In this document: piece after piece, positions 45,185 to 54,542 of the stretch
How positions within the stretch are numbered: the stretch's first letter is position 1
Layout of the letters: each line of letters begins with the position of its first letter
Assembly (NCBI RefSeq): GCF_008330945.1
Contig: NZ_CP043488.1
Coordinates: 186,001 to 250,000, forward strand
DNA: 64,000 nt
Source of the DNA: Labrys sp. KNU-23
Lineage (GTDB): Bacteria; Pseudomonadota; Alphaproteobacteria; Rhizobiales; Labraceae
Direction: 5' to 3'
The notes under the pieces: generated by a model
Database searches by the model: none
What the model saw: only the letters and a program-made list of their open reading frames with translations
Told to the model about the DNA's origin: nothing
Made by a program: the position numbers and the translations under genes

Positions 45185-45934
45185 ATGACAACCGCAGTCA
45201 TTTCCAGCGACGACGGGGCTTTGACATGGATCAGGCTGAACCGGCCGGAACGGCTCAACGCCATGAATCGGCAACTGGTGGACGAGCTTGCCGAGGCTCT
45301 CGCGCGAGCCGAGGCCAATGAAGCCACCCGCGTCATCATTCTGCATGGCGAAGGGCGAGCTTTCTGCTCTGGCGACGATCTCAAGGATCTCGATGCGCAA
45401 ACCGCCTCCGACGAGGCCACGCAGGCCTGGGTGGATGCCATCCAGGACATCACCCTGCGCATCATGCAATCGAGCAAGATCGTCATAGCCGCGGTGCATG
45501 GCTGGTGCGTGGGCGGGGCTCTCGAATGGGCGGTCAACTGCGATTTCAGGCTGTTTGCCGAGAATACGCGCTGGTTTTTTCCTGAGGTCAGCTACGGGCT
45601 GTTCGTCACCGGTGGCGTGACGGCGCTCCTGACAAAGCAGGTCGGGCCGCAGATTGCCAAGGAACTGATGATCCTGGGTGAACGCCATGACGCCGCGAAG
45701 GCTGTCGAGGTCGGCATCGCCTGGAAGCTCGTTCCGGAGGCCGCCTTGCTCGACGAAGCGAGGAACCTGGCCTTGGTGATCGCAGAGCGCCCCGCCAGCG
45801 CCGTGTCCGACATCAAGCATGCCATCAATGAAGGCTTTCACTCCTCCCTCGCGGACGCCATAGCGCTCGAGACCAGGGCCACGGTGCGCGGCTTCCTCTC
45901 GGCAGAAGCGCAGGCACGCGCAAAACAGTTCTGA
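45185..45934 (+). CDS. Enoyl-CoA hydratase/isomerase family protein
   Basis: 249-residue crotonase-fold protein. Oxyanion-hole blocks are GRAFCSGDDLKDL and VHGWCVGGALEWAVNCDFRL. The catalytic-Glu position of hydratases (GEARELIL region) reads LGERHDAAKAVEVGIAWKLV, so the residue assignment is uncertain. GAGGAGCAC precedes ATG 45185 ten bases after the mutase stop. In this operon it could interconvert (S)-3-hydroxybutyryl-CoA and crotonyl-CoA after the mutase step. A CaiD-like dehydratase acting before it is an alternative. Confidence 0.85.
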   Translation: MTTAVISSDDGALTWIRLNRPERLNAMNRQLVDELAEALARAEANEATRVIILHGEGRAFCSGDDLKDLDAQTASDEATQAWVDAIQDITLRIMQSSKIVIAAVHGWCVGGALEWAVNCDFRLFAENTRWFFPEVSYGLFVTGGVTALLTKQVGPQIAKELMILGERHDAAKAVEVGIAWKLVPEAALLDEARNLALVIAERPASAVSDIKHAINEGFHSSLADAIALETRATVRGFLSAEAQARAKQF

Positions 45935-45942
45935 CGGTATTG

Positions 45943-47571
45943 ATGACAATGCTTGAGGTCTCATCCCCCTTCACCATTCCAGGCCGGCATGAGGACGATG
46001 TCGACAATCGGGTGCTACCAAGAATCCTGTTGAAGCAGGCCGAACGCCTGGGCAGCCGGCAATTCATCGAGATATGCGGGCGGTCCGCCAGCTTCGAGGA
46101 CATGCTGCAGATTTCCAGCCGGCTGGCCCGGGGCCTGCGCGGCTTGGGTGTCGGCAAATCCGATCGCGTGGCGATGCTGCTGCCCAATTGCTTCGAACTC
46201 GTCGCGATCTGGTTCGCGACTTCGATCCTCGGCGCCATCGAGGTGCCGAATAATCCGGGCCTGAAAGGAGATCTGCTCCGCCATAATCTCGATAATTGCG
46301 GAGCGGAGGTTCTGGTTACGGACGCCAATGCCCTGGCCGAACTCACCAGGATCCAGGACAGCCTTCCTGATCTTCGCACGCTGATCCTCGTCGGAGCCGA
46401 GGCGAGCGAGGCACGGGCCGCCGGTATCCGGATCGACCGCATCGTCGGCTATGAGGAATGCCTCGCTCCTTTGCCGGATTTCGACCTAGCCGACATTCAT
46501 TATTCCGATCCGATGGCCATTCTCTACACGTCGGGTACCACTGGGCCGGCCAAAGGGGCCTTGATGTCGCATCATCATTGCTATTCCTGGGCCGCCGCCA
46601 TGGCGTATAATCTCGGCTATACGAACCGCGACAGCTACTTTTCAGCCCTGCCGCTATTCCATACCGATGCGCAGATGTTCGGCGTCTACCTGCCGCTGAT
46701 CTATGGTACGCGCACAACATTGGTCGACGGCTTCAGTGCCTCGCGATTTTGGGATCAACTGCACAAGAGTGGCGCCACGGCCACAAATTTGTTGGGCGCC
46801 ATGGCCGTCATACTCCAGCGCGCTGCGCCGTCCGCGCAGGACGCCGGCAATCCGGTGAGAGTATGCCAGTGCATTCCCATGGTCCCCGACAAACAAGCCT
46901 TCGAGGCTCGCTTCGGCATGCAACTCGTCACGGGCTATGGGCAGACTGAGACCAGCTTCGTGACCTTGGACACGGCGGATGAAACCAGGGCAGGCTCATG
47001 TGGGCGCCCCCATCCCGATTGGGACGTAGCGATCGTGGACGAAAACGATCAGCCGCTCCCGGCCGGTGCTGTCGGCGAGATCATCTCGCGCCCGACCAAG
47101 AGCTGGCGCATGTTTTCCGGCTACCACCGTGCCGAGGCCAAGACGGTGCAGGCGTTCAGGAACCTCTGGTACCATTCCGGCGATGCCGGCTTCATGGACG
47201 AGGATGGCTGGCTCTATTTCAAGCACCGCCTCAACGAGGCGATCCGACGCCGGGGTGAGAACATCTCGGTGTATGAAGTCGAGACCATTGCCGACAAGCA
47301 CCCCGACATCGTCGAGAGCGCTGCGTTCGGCATTCCGTCGGCACTCACCGAGGAAGACATCATGATCGTAGCCCTGCGTAGGCCCGGATCCATGGTGCAG
47401 CCGCCCGATCTGCTCGACCATTTCAGGGCGCTGGCGCCTCGCCACATGGTCCCACGCTATATCGAGATCGCCGATACACCGCTTCCACGAACGCCAACGG
47501 AAAAAATAGCCAGAAACGTCCTAAGGCAACGTGGCATCGGTGACGCCACGTTTGATCGAGGGGAGCGTTAG
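45943..47571 (+). CDS. AMP-forming acyl-CoA ligase
   Basis: 542 residues from ATG 45943; TTG 45940 and ATG 45949 are close alternatives. Adenylation motifs: ILYTSGTTGPAKGALMSHHH, GYGQTETSF, WYHSGDAGFMDEDGWLYFKH, RGENISVYEVE and the catalytic-Lys segment PRTPTEKIARNVL. It belongs to the CaiC-like branch. In an operon with a 2-hydroxyisobutyryl-CoA-type mutase it is the natural candidate for the 2-hydroxy- or branched-acid:CoA ligase that feeds the mutase. The substrate itself cannot be read from the motifs. Confidence 0.88.
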   Translation: MTMLEVSSPFTIPGRHEDDVDNRVLPRILLKQAERLGSRQFIEICGRSASFEDMLQISSRLARGLRGLGVGKSDRVAMLLPNCFELVAIWFATSILGAIEVPNNPGLKGDLLRHNLDNCGAEVLVTDANALAELTRIQDSLPDLRTLILVGAEASEARAAGIRIDRIVGYEECLAPLPDFDLADIHYSDPMAILYTSGTTGPAKGALMSHHHCYSWAAAMAYNLGYTNRDSYFSALPLFHTDAQMFGVYLPLIYGTRTTLVDGFSASRFWDQLHKSGATATNLLGAMAVILQRAAPSAQDAGNPVRVCQCIPMVPDKQAFEARFGMQLVTGYGQTETSFVTLDTADETRAGSCGRPHPDWDVAIVDENDQPLPAGAVGEIISRPTKSWRMFSGYHRAEAKTVQAFRNLWYHSGDAGFMDEDGWLYFKHRLNEAIRRRGENISVYEVETIADKHPDIVESAAFGIPSALTEEDIMIVALRRPGSMVQPPDLLDHFRALAPRHMVPRYIEIADTPLPRTPTEKIARNVLRQRGIGDATFDRGER

Positions 47572-47840
47572 CGGTCCGAAGATTGCGCCGGAGCGGCCAT
47601 GATTTCAGCCGGCCCCGACTGGTTGCATTATTGATCAATCAGTCAATAATTTTTCGAAAGTCAAAAGATAGGCTTGATGCGTCTTCGGACGGTGGAGCGT
47701 CTTAGTGCCTGAAAATCTACGATGAGCCGGGGAGGCGCACATGAAGACTTGAAGATGTTCTCGATGGCCTTCCAGGGAAGGTCGCTCTTATAGGTCGCTT
47801 GAACTCGAAAACAAAAATAACTACCGCAGGGGAGGAATAT
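47572..47840. promoter_or_regulatory. Intergenic region before the Liv-type binding protein
   Basis: About 270 bases with an A/T-rich centre. The palindrome TTATTGA-N8-TCAATAA (47628-47634 and 47643-47649), overlapping ATTGATCAAT, is a plausible repressor site. GGGGAGGA lies just before ATG 47841. The binding-protein gene therefore probably has its own promoter in addition to any read-through from the mutase operon. Confidence 0.5.
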
Positions 47841-48962
47841 ATGAAGCTGAAATGGTTCATGGGTGTAATGTTGTCGGCCTCTTTTGTTCTGGGAGGATCG
47901 GCGCAAGCTCAAATCAAGATCGGTGTGGCTGGCCCGATGACGGGACCGCAGGCTGCGTTCGGCGCCCAACTGAAAAACGGCGTCAAGCTTGCCGTCCAGA
48001 ACATCAATGCAAAAGGCGGGGTTCTCGGCCAGAAAATTGAGGTGGAGGTCGGGGACGATCAGGCAGATCCCAAGCAAGGCGTCTCCGTCGCCAATAAATT
48101 CGTGGGCGACGGCGTCACCTGGATCGTCGGCCATTTCAATACCGGGGTTACAATCCCAGCATCGGAAGTATATGCCGATAACGGCGTTGTGCTGATCACG
48201 CCCTCGGCGACCAATGAGAAGGTCACCGATCGCAAGCTTTGGAATGTCTTTCGAACCTGCGGCCGAGATGACCAACAGGCACAAGTCTGGGCAGATTTCG
48301 CCGCCAGTCATTTCAAGGGCAAGAAAATAGCTGTCGTCGACGACAAGACCACCTATGGCCAGGATATTGCCAAGAATACCGTCGCACAGCTGGCCAAGCG
48401 CGGCATTACGCCCGACTTGATGGAAGGTGTGAATGCCGGAGAGAAGGATTATTCGTCGATCGTCACCAAAATGAAGAACAAATCGATCGATTTGTTGATT
48501 TGGGGCGGATTGTACACTGAGGCAGCGCTCATCCTCAGGCAACTTCGCGACCAAGGCATGAAAACGATCATGTTGTCGGGCGATGGCATCACATCTTCCG
48601 ATTTTGCCACGGTTGGTGGTGATGCGGTCATCGGAACCCAGATGACCTTCCCGCCAAAATTCGAAAATGAACCGCAGAATGCCGACCTTGTCGGTCAATT
48701 CAAAGCAATGGGATTTACACCTGAGGGTTATACGCTTTTCTCATATGCCGCGGTGCAGATCTTCGCGCAGGCAGCCGAAGCGGCTAAATCCACGGATCCT
48801 CAGAAGATGGCGGAAGTCATGCATTCTGGCATGACTTTCCATACGGTCCGTGGAGATTTAGCCTATGACAAGAAAGGCGATCTTACCACAATTGGATACG
48901 TGATTTATACCTGGAGGAAAGGACCGGATGGTAAAATCGACTACTATCAAAATATAAACTAG
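47841..48962 (+). CDS. Branched-chain amino-acid-type ABC binding protein (LivK-like), orphan
   Basis: 373 residues with a signal peptide (MKLKWFMGVMLSASFVLGGS, cleavage after AQA). Mature landmarks are IKIGVAGPMTGPQAAFGAQL, VKLAVQNINAKGGVLGQKIE, TPSATNEKVT and WNVFRTCGRDDQQ, all typical of the Liv/Peripl_BP_6 family. No permease or ATPase genes accompany it; an IS remnant follows directly, so the rest of the importer may have been lost or lie elsewhere. Uptake of branched alpha-substituted acids such as 2-aminoisobutyrate would fit the preceding operon. Confidence 0.9.
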   Translation: MKLKWFMGVMLSASFVLGGSAQAQIKIGVAGPMTGPQAAFGAQLKNGVKLAVQNINAKGGVLGQKIEVEVGDDQADPKQGVSVANKFVGDGVTWIVGHFNTGVTIPASEVYADNGVVLITPSATNEKVTDRKLWNVFRTCGRDDQQAQVWADFAASHFKGKKIAVVDDKTTYGQDIAKNTVAQLAKRGITPDLMEGVNAGEKDYSSIVTKMKNKSIDLLIWGGLYTEAALILRQLRDQGMKTIMLSGDGITSSDFATVGGDAVIGTQMTFPPKFENEPQNADLVGQFKAMGFTPEGYTLFSYAAVQIFAQAAEAAKSTDPQKMAEVMHSGMTFHTVRGDLAYDKKGDLTTIGYVIYTWRKGPDGKIDYYQNIN

Positions 48963-48997
48963 GTTTCGTGGACAAAGCTTGACGGGAAGACTCGGGA

Positions 48998-49435
48998 TTG
49001 ATTCAAGGCTGCTTTTTGGAGGCAGCTTTGGGCGAACGGATCGGTCTTTCGGGTGAGGAATGGGAATTGATCGGCCCGCTGCAGCCCTCGGAGCGCGGGC
49101 GCGGCTGCCGTCCAGCGGGTGACAACCGCCCCTTCTTCGAGGGCATGATGTGGGTGGCGTGCACCGGCTCGCAGTGGCGCCACCTGCCGGACGAATATGG
49201 CAAGTGGACCAGCGTCTTCCACCGCTATCGGCACTGGGTCGAGACGGGGGTGTTCGACGCCATGCTCGAAACTCTGGCCGAGATGGTGGGCCGGGAGCGA
49301 ACCGCCGACATGATCGATAGCAGCATCGTCCGGGCGCATCACTGCGCTGTCGGCATAAAAAATGGACTCAAGCGGCCGAGGCGCTTGGCCGATCGCTCGA
49401 CGGATTGCCTCTGTCGTCGTGGCGCTGCCGTGTAG
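48998..49435 (+). pseudogene. IS5-family transposase remnant (N-terminal half)
   Basis: The frame encodes SGEEWELIGPLQPSERGRGC, then DNRPFFEGMMWVACTGSQWR, HLPDEYGKWTSVFHRYRHW and DMIDSSIVRAHHCA. This is the N-terminal domain of an IS5-family transposase (DUF4096 type) and includes the first catalytic Asp region. After AVGIKNG the frame is shifted by one base (the other frame reads TQAAEALGRS). The second half of the transposase is then replaced by another IS fragment at about 49391. It cannot encode an active enzyme. Confidence 0.8.
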
Positions 49436-49447
49436 AACCTGTCCCAT
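49391..49447 (-). pseudogene. Start of a second IS transposase gene, IS481-like
   Basis: Leftward from ATG 49447 the frame reads MGQVLHGSATTTEAIRRAI and then runs straight into the IS5-type fragment on the other strand. This N-terminus matches, from memory, IS481-like transposases that begin MGQVLHGSATTTEAVRRAIQ. The two IS fragments meet head to head near CGATCGCTCGACGG, so one element was cut by the other or both were joined by a deletion. Confidence 0.6.
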
Positions 49448-50027
49448 AGTGCCTCCTTCCATCCGCTGGAAAAGATTGCACCATCAAAACCCGGGACCCA
49501 AACACCTAGCGCCCTCAAAGTAGGGCCATCGAGCGGCCGGAATGGTGGCCCTTGAACGTAATACGCATTGCATCGGATTGGTGGCGCTCTCAGGTTGCAC
49601 ACCGTTTACCGAAAAGTTTCCGACACAACCGTTGAAACAACCGACAGGCCAGGGGCATCGACACATTCAGTACTAACACACGAGGCAGCTACGCCACCGT
49701 ACGAAATAATCCTCTAGGATCATCGAAAAGTAGGATTTCTAGTACGCTACGGTGCACCTGCAATGATCGCAAGTAATGATTAAATCCTGCCCCCGCAATC
49801 AATTCTGTCATAAATCAATTACCGTTCCGATTTGAGTATCGGAGCGATTTTTGTGTCGGAAGTCCTGAATTATAGGGGGCCGTAGTGAGCGGATTTCAGG
49901 AGCATACTCGGAGCGGCAGCCGACCTTTCTTGTCGGGCGCATCATGGCCCGGACACAGACATGACAGCGCTTGGTGCACACCGTCGCCAACTTGGAAGAT
50001 GAGCGCTGTAGCCACCCAAAACGAGCG
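49448..50027. other. Non-coding region between IS remnants and a pseudogene
   Basis: About 580 bases. It presumably includes the outer part of the second IS element near 49448-49560. The remainder is more AT-rich than its surroundings with only short, unrecognised frames. Small palindromes occur (ATCCT-CT-AGGAT near 49712). No RNA gene or intact coding region is seen. Confidence 0.5.
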
Positions 50028-51163
50028 TTATGACAGATCACGCATTCGAAATTCGTCCAGCGCATCCCGATTGATCTCGATGCCGAGGCCATGGCCGTGC
50101 GGTATCGCGACGACCCCGTCCTTGTGCTCCAGCGGTGTCATGACGATAGCCTGCTTGAAAGGATTGCGGGTCCTGTCGAACTCCAGGATCGGCTCCCGCG
50201 GCCTGCTGCGCATGGGGTCCGGCGTGAGGGCTGCGATGAATTGCAAGGCCGCCGCGATCTGGACCACCGTGCCTCAGAAATGGGGAATGACGCGCACGCC
50301 ATAGAGGCTGGCGAGATCCGTCACGCGGTGAGCCTCGCTGAAGCCACGACGCCGCTATTGTCCGGCTGAATGATGTCGACGGCACGGCTTTCGAGTGCTT
50401 CACCCCCCCATCTGGTATGCTAAGTTTCGCCGGCAGCAACAGGGATGGGCCGGCCGGCGCGGACCGCTCGATAGGCGCTGAGCTGCTCGGGTGGCACGGG
50501 CTCTTCGAACCAGTCGATCTCGAAGGCTTGGGCGCGCTGCCCGAAGGCGACGGCATCGACGCAATCATAACCGTGATTAGCGTCGACCATGAGGCGCATC
50601 TTGTCGCCGGCCGTCTTGCGGACAGCCTCGATGACGCGAAGATCCTCCTGCAGATCGAAGCATCTTGACTTGGTCGCGTGGAAGCCCTCGCGCAGATAGT
50701 TCTCTACCTCCATGCAATTGTCTTCGACCCGGTCCACGCCGTTGCGCTTGAAGGAGCCCGTGGCATAGGTCCGGACCTCTTCGCGAAAACGCCCGCCCAG
50801 CAGAATGGAGATCGGTTGCCGGAGAACCTTGCCCTTGATGTCCCACAGGGCGACGTCGATGCCGGACAGGGCCGTTGCCGTGAGGCCGCGCTGTCCCTGA
50901 TCGCGCAAGGCGTTGTAGAGCGTCGCCCATATCCTTTCGGTTTCCAGAGGATTCTGGCCGAGCAGCCAGGGCGTGTAGGCTTTGACGATGGCGGCATTCG
51001 GCAGGGCAGGGCCCAGGCATTCGCCCCATCCGGTAGTGCCGTCATTGCAGATGATTTCGATGAGGAGATGCATTCTCCTGTCGAAACGCATCGAGGCGCT
51101 TTCGAACGCTGTCGGCAGCCGACAGTCGAGGAGGTGAGTCTTGACGCGCTCGACTTTCAGCAT
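50028..51163 (-). pseudogene. Mandelate racemase/muconate lactonizing enzyme-family pseudogene
   Basis: The first 247 codons from 51163 are intact: KVERVKTHLLDCRLPTAFES, the barrel with VDANHGYD, EIDWFEEPVPPE and PVAAGET. A TAG at 50422-50420 then replaces what should be Glu in the GETEHTRWG-type block. The frame continues as RAVDIIQPDNSGVV, then shifts, giving SEAHRVTDLASLYGVRVIPH. A second nonsense codon (TGA 50276-50274, expected Trp) precedes GTVVQIAAALQFIAAL to the normal C-terminus. Two stops plus at least one frameshift show a once complete acid-sugar dehydratase-like enzyme of about 378 residues that is now dead. Confidence 0.85.
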
Positions 51164-51541
51164 CTTTGCAGCTTTCCGATCAGGAATGTCGGTATGATGT
51201 CGGCCAAGATCCAGCGGCCAAGCATAATGGTTCTAGAGAATAATATAGAAGCCATCCATGGGGTCATCACTTCGGTTTTCTTCGAGGTCCATCGCATATA
51301 GGAGGATATAGCGTATCGCGCTTTGAGTGAGTATCATCTTTCAATGCTCTGCATGGGATGGATGATCGCCGGATCTGTCTCGATTGTTTCGTAGCGTATT
51401 CCTGAATACTACAGTCGAAGTTGAGAAAGGCTTATTAATCCGGCCGGGTACTGTCAAACTGACCGGCTTGCTATGCCGCACACCTGGTTCGGGGCGAAGA
51501 CCCGCGAGCGCTGCACCCCTGCAGGTCAGGAACGCCGCTGT
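51164..51541. other. Intergenic region between pseudogene and etfA
   Basis: About 380 bases with no recognisable gene. A short palindrome GTATTC-CT-GAATAC lies at 51396-51409. Former promoter sequences of the dead racemase gene should lie near 51164-51260. Nothing resembling a clear Rho-independent terminator for the leftward etf genes was found. Confidence 0.45.
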
Positions 51542-52468
51542 CTACAGAGCCTTCTTGAGTTCCGGCAGGGCGGTGTAGAGGTCGGCGACCAGGCCATAAT
51601 CGGCGACCTGGAAGATCGGGGCCTCTTCGTCCTTGTTGATGGCGACGATGACCTTGGAGTCCTTCATGCCGGCCAGATGCTGGATGGCGCCGGAGATGCC
51701 GACGGCGATGTAGAGGTCGGGGGCGACCACCTTGCCGGTCTGGCCGACCTGCCAGTCGTTGGGAGCATAGCCCGCATCGACGGCGGCGCGCGAGGCGCCC
51801 ATGGCGGCGCCGAGCTTGTCGGCCACCGGCTCGATATAGGTGGCGAAGTTCTCGCGATTGGCCATGGCCCGCCCGCCCGAGATGATGATCTTGGCCGAGG
51901 CCAGCTCCGGACGGTCCGACTTGGCCAGTTCCTCGCCCTTGAAGGTCGACAGGCCCGGATCGGCCGCGGCCGCTGCCGGTTCCACCGCCGCCGAACCGCC
52001 CTCGCCGGTGGCGGCAAAGGAAGCGGTGCGCACGGTGATCACCTTCTTGGCGTCGGCCGAGGTCACGGTCTGGATGGCGTTGCCGGCATAGATCGGCCGC
52101 TCGAAGGTGTCTGAGGAGACGACCTTGACGATGTCGGAGATCTGCATGACGTCGAGCAAGGCGGCGACGCGCGGCAGCACGTTCTTCCAGGCCGCCGTCG
52201 AGGGCGCCACGATGGCGTCGTAGGAACCGGCCAGGCTGACGATCAGGGCCGCCGTCGGCTCGGCCAGGCGATGCTCATAGGCGGCATCGGCCACCAGGAC
52301 CTTTCCGACGCCGGCGAGCTTGGCCGCGGCCTCGGCGGCAGCCTGGGCGTTGGCGCCGGCCACCAGCACATGCACCGGGCCACCGAGCTCGATGGCCGCG
52401 GTGAGGGCGCGGTTGGTGACGTCCTTGAGGCCGGTGGCGTCGATTTCAGCGATGAGAAGAGTGGTCAT
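51542..52468 (-). CDS. etfA: Electron transfer flavoprotein, alpha subunit
   Basis: 308 residues, usual length for EtfA. N-terminal [20 protein letters not shown]; the C-terminal FAD-binding domain includes [15 protein letters not shown] (family form SGGRG), [20 protein letters not shown] and [20 protein letters not shown]. With EtfB it accepts electrons from flavin dehydrogenases and passes them to the quinone pool through ETF-quinone oxidoreductase, which is not encoded in the window. Last gene of a leftward operon with an aldolase and an FAD dehydrogenase. Confidence 0.97.
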   Translation of the reverse strand: MTTLLIAEIDATGLKDVTNRALTAAIELGGPVHVLVAGANAQAAAEAAAKLAGVGKVLVADAAYEHRLAEPTAALIVSLAGSYDAIVAPSTAAWKNVLPRVAALLDVMQISDIVKVVSSDTFERPIYAGNAIQTVTSADAKKVITVRTASFAATGEGGSAAVEPAAAAADPGLSTFKGEELAKSDRPELASAKIIISGGRAMANRENFATYIEPVADKLGAAMGASRAAVDAGYAPNDWQVGQTGKVVAPDLYIAVGISGAIQHLAGMKDSKVIVAINKDEEAPIFQVADYGLVADLYTALPELKKAL

Positions 52469-52487
52469 TATATCAATCCTTCTCGGC

Positions 52488-53237
52488 TCAGATGACGCCG
52501 GCTTCGTTCTTGAGCTTGTCGACCAGCTCGGCCACCGAGGCGACCTTCTTGCCGGCCTGGCGGGCCGGCGGCTCCACCGTCTTCACCACGGTCAGGCGCG
52601 GCGCGATGTCGACGCCCAGCGCCTCGGGGCTGGTCTCGTCGATCGGCTTCTTCTTGGCCTTCATGATGTTGGGCAGCGAAGCATAGCGCGGCTCGTTGAG
52701 GCGCAGATCCGTGGTGATGATCGCCGGCAGGTTGAGCGCAACCGTCTGCAGGCCGCCATCGACCTCCCTGACAACGTCGATCTTGTCGCCGCCGACCTCG
52801 AGCTTGGAGGCGAAGGTGCCCTGCGGCCAGCCCAGCAGCGCCGCCAGCATCTGGCCGGTGGCGTTCATGTCGTCGTCGATCGCCTGCTTGCCCAGGATGA
52901 CCAGGCCCGGCGCCTCATTGCCGATCACCGCCTTGAGCAGCTTGGCAACGGCCAGAGGCTCGACGGTGGCATCAGTCTTGACCAGGATGCCGCGGTCGGC
53001 GCCCATGGCCAGCCCCGAACGCAGCGTCTCGGCCGCCTGGGCCGGGCCGATCGAGACAACCACCACCTCGGTCGCCTTGCCGGCTTCCTTCAGCCGCAGC
53101 GCTTCCTCGACGCCAATCTCGTCGAACGGGTTCATCGACATCTTGACATTGTTGAGATCGACACCCGTGCCATCGGCCTTGACGCGGATCTTCACATTGT
53201 AATCGACGACCCGCTTGACGGGCACGAGCACTTTCAT
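52488..53237 (-). CDS. etfB: Electron transfer flavoprotein, beta subunit
   Basis: 249 residues. [20 protein letters not shown] at the N-terminus, [16 protein letters not shown], and the AMP-binding and dehydrogenase-recognition area with [20 protein letters not shown] and [19 protein letters not shown] 19-base gap separates it from etfA. Upstream on the same strand is an amine/amino-acid-type FAD dehydrogenase that could donate electrons directly to this pair. Confidence 0.97.
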   Translation of the reverse strand: MKVLVPVKRVVDYNVKIRVKADGTGVDLNNVKMSMNPFDEIGVEEALRLKEAGKATEVVVVSIGPAQAAETLRSGLAMGADRGILVKTDATVEPLAVAKLLKAVIGNEAPGLVILGKQAIDDDMNATGQMLAALLGWPQGTFASKLEVGGDKIDVVREVDGGLQTVALNLPAIITTDLRLNEPRYASLPNIMKAKKKPIDETSPEALGVDIAPRLTVVKTVEPPARQAGKKVASVAELVDKLKNEAGVI

Positions 53238-53310
53238 GGGGCTTCTCCTTCAGTGGCGGCAGCCTTTCCGGCCGCCTGCCATCCTGCGAACTTCGAATGT
53301 CGGTGCCCCG

Positions 53311-54528
53311 TCAGATGACGGCTTCCTCGAGGAAGGGCTCATTGGCCGGAACGCGCTCATAGCGGAACGGGGTCAGGTCCAGCGTCTGGAAGGCGCCGTG
53401 GATGATCAGCTCCGACACGGCCCGCCCAACCGCCGGCGATTGCTGTAGGCCGTGGCCAGAGAAGCCGTTGGCGAACATGAAATTCGAGATCCCCGGATGG
53501 AAGCCGACGATGCCGTTATGGTCGAGCGTGTTGTACTCGTAATGGCCCGTCCAGAATTGCTGCACTTTCAGCGCGTCGAAGGCGGGAATCCGGTGGTAGA
53601 GGGCCGGCCAGATATAATCGTCGAACTCATCCATATCGGTCTCGAAATCCTCGTAGTCCCTGGCTATTTCCTTTTGTGGCGTATTGCCGGTGAGGAAGAG
53701 CTCGCCTTCCGGGCGCACGAAGGTGCCGGTGAGGTCGATGACGTTGGGCACGCGGCCGGGGATCGGCGTGGCACTGGCGAAGACGAAGCTGTAGCGCTTG
53801 CGCGGCTCCACCGGGATCGAGAGGCCGGCCATTGCCGCAACCTGCTGCGCGCGCGGGCCGGCGGCATTCACCAACGTACCGCAGGAGACCGTCTCGCCGG
53901 TCGACAGGCGGACGGCCACGACGCGATTGCCCTCGAGGTCGAGCCCGACCACGGCATTGTCGATATATTCCACGCCGCTGCCTCGGGCCGCGCGGCGAAA
54001 GCCGTTCAGCAATCCCATGGAATCGAACCAGCCCTCGTCGCGCGATCCCCAGGCACCGCCGCCGAGATCCTCGACATTGAGCCAGGGAAAGCGGTCTTTC
54101 AGCGGGCCCGGTTCGAGGAAGACGGTGTGGGCGCCGAGGCTCCGTTGCAGCTCCACGCGCGCCTTGGCGGCTTCGGCACCGTCAGGCGTGCAGCAATAGA
54201 GATAGCCATGCTCCTTGAAGCCGAGATCCGGTGCCGGCTCGTCCTTGAAGAAGGGCGCCATAAGCTGCGGGAAATCGCGAATGATCTCGATGCCGAACTG
54301 GCTGATCTTCACATTGATCGGATTGGAATATTGCTGGCGGATGGCGCTCGTCGACAAGGCGGTCGAGGAGAACTCGTAGCTGCTATCGCGCTCCACCACC
54401 AGGATCGAGGCCGTCTCGCCGAGAGCCTGGCTGAGCCAGTAGGCGGTCGAGGAGCCGACGGCGGCGCCCCCCACGATGACGATGTCGTAAGAGCCGCGCG
54501 AAGGCGCCTTGTAGGGTGGGATGGCCAT
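53311..54528 (-). CDS. FAD-dependent amine/amino-acid oxidoreductase (DAO family)
   Basis: 405 residues. The N-terminal FAD motif is YDIVIVGGAAVGSSTAYWLS, followed by STSAIRQQYSNPINVKISQF, typical of sarcosine/dimethylglycine-type and FOXRED1-like enzymes. Substrate-domain blocks include VNAAGPRAQQVAAMAGLSIP and DHNGIVGFHPGISNFMFANG, then FSGHGLQQSPAVGRAVSELI. It oxidises a C-N bond, producing an imine. It lies 14 bases after the aldolase gene and 73 before etfB, so ETF rather than O2 is the likely electron acceptor. The exact amine is unknown. Confidence 0.88.
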   Translation of the reverse strand: MAIPPYKAPSRGSYDIVIVGGAAVGSSTAYWLSQALGETASILVVERDSSYEFSSTALSTSAIRQQYSNPINVKISQFGIEIIRDFPQLMAPFFKDEPAPDLGFKEHGYLYCCTPDGAEAAKARVELQRSLGAHTVFLEPGPLKDRFPWLNVEDLGGGAWGSRDEGWFDSMGLLNGFRRAARGSGVEYIDNAVVGLDLEGNRVVAVRLSTGETVSCGTLVNAAGPRAQQVAAMAGLSIPVEPRKRYSFVFASATPIPGRVPNVIDLTGTFVRPEGELFLTGNTPQKEIARDYEDFETDMDEFDDYIWPALYHRIPAFDALKVQQFWTGHYEYNTLDHNGIVGFHPGISNFMFANGFSGHGLQQSPAVGRAVSELIIHGAFQTLDLTPFRYERVPANEPFLEEAVI

Positions 54529-54542
54529 GGTGACTGTTCTCG

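Noticed and set aside
43975..45537. 520-codon open frame on the - strand opposite the mutase
   Set aside because: Low-complexity, histidine/arginine-rich translation without motifs, fully antisense to a well-conserved mutase gene.
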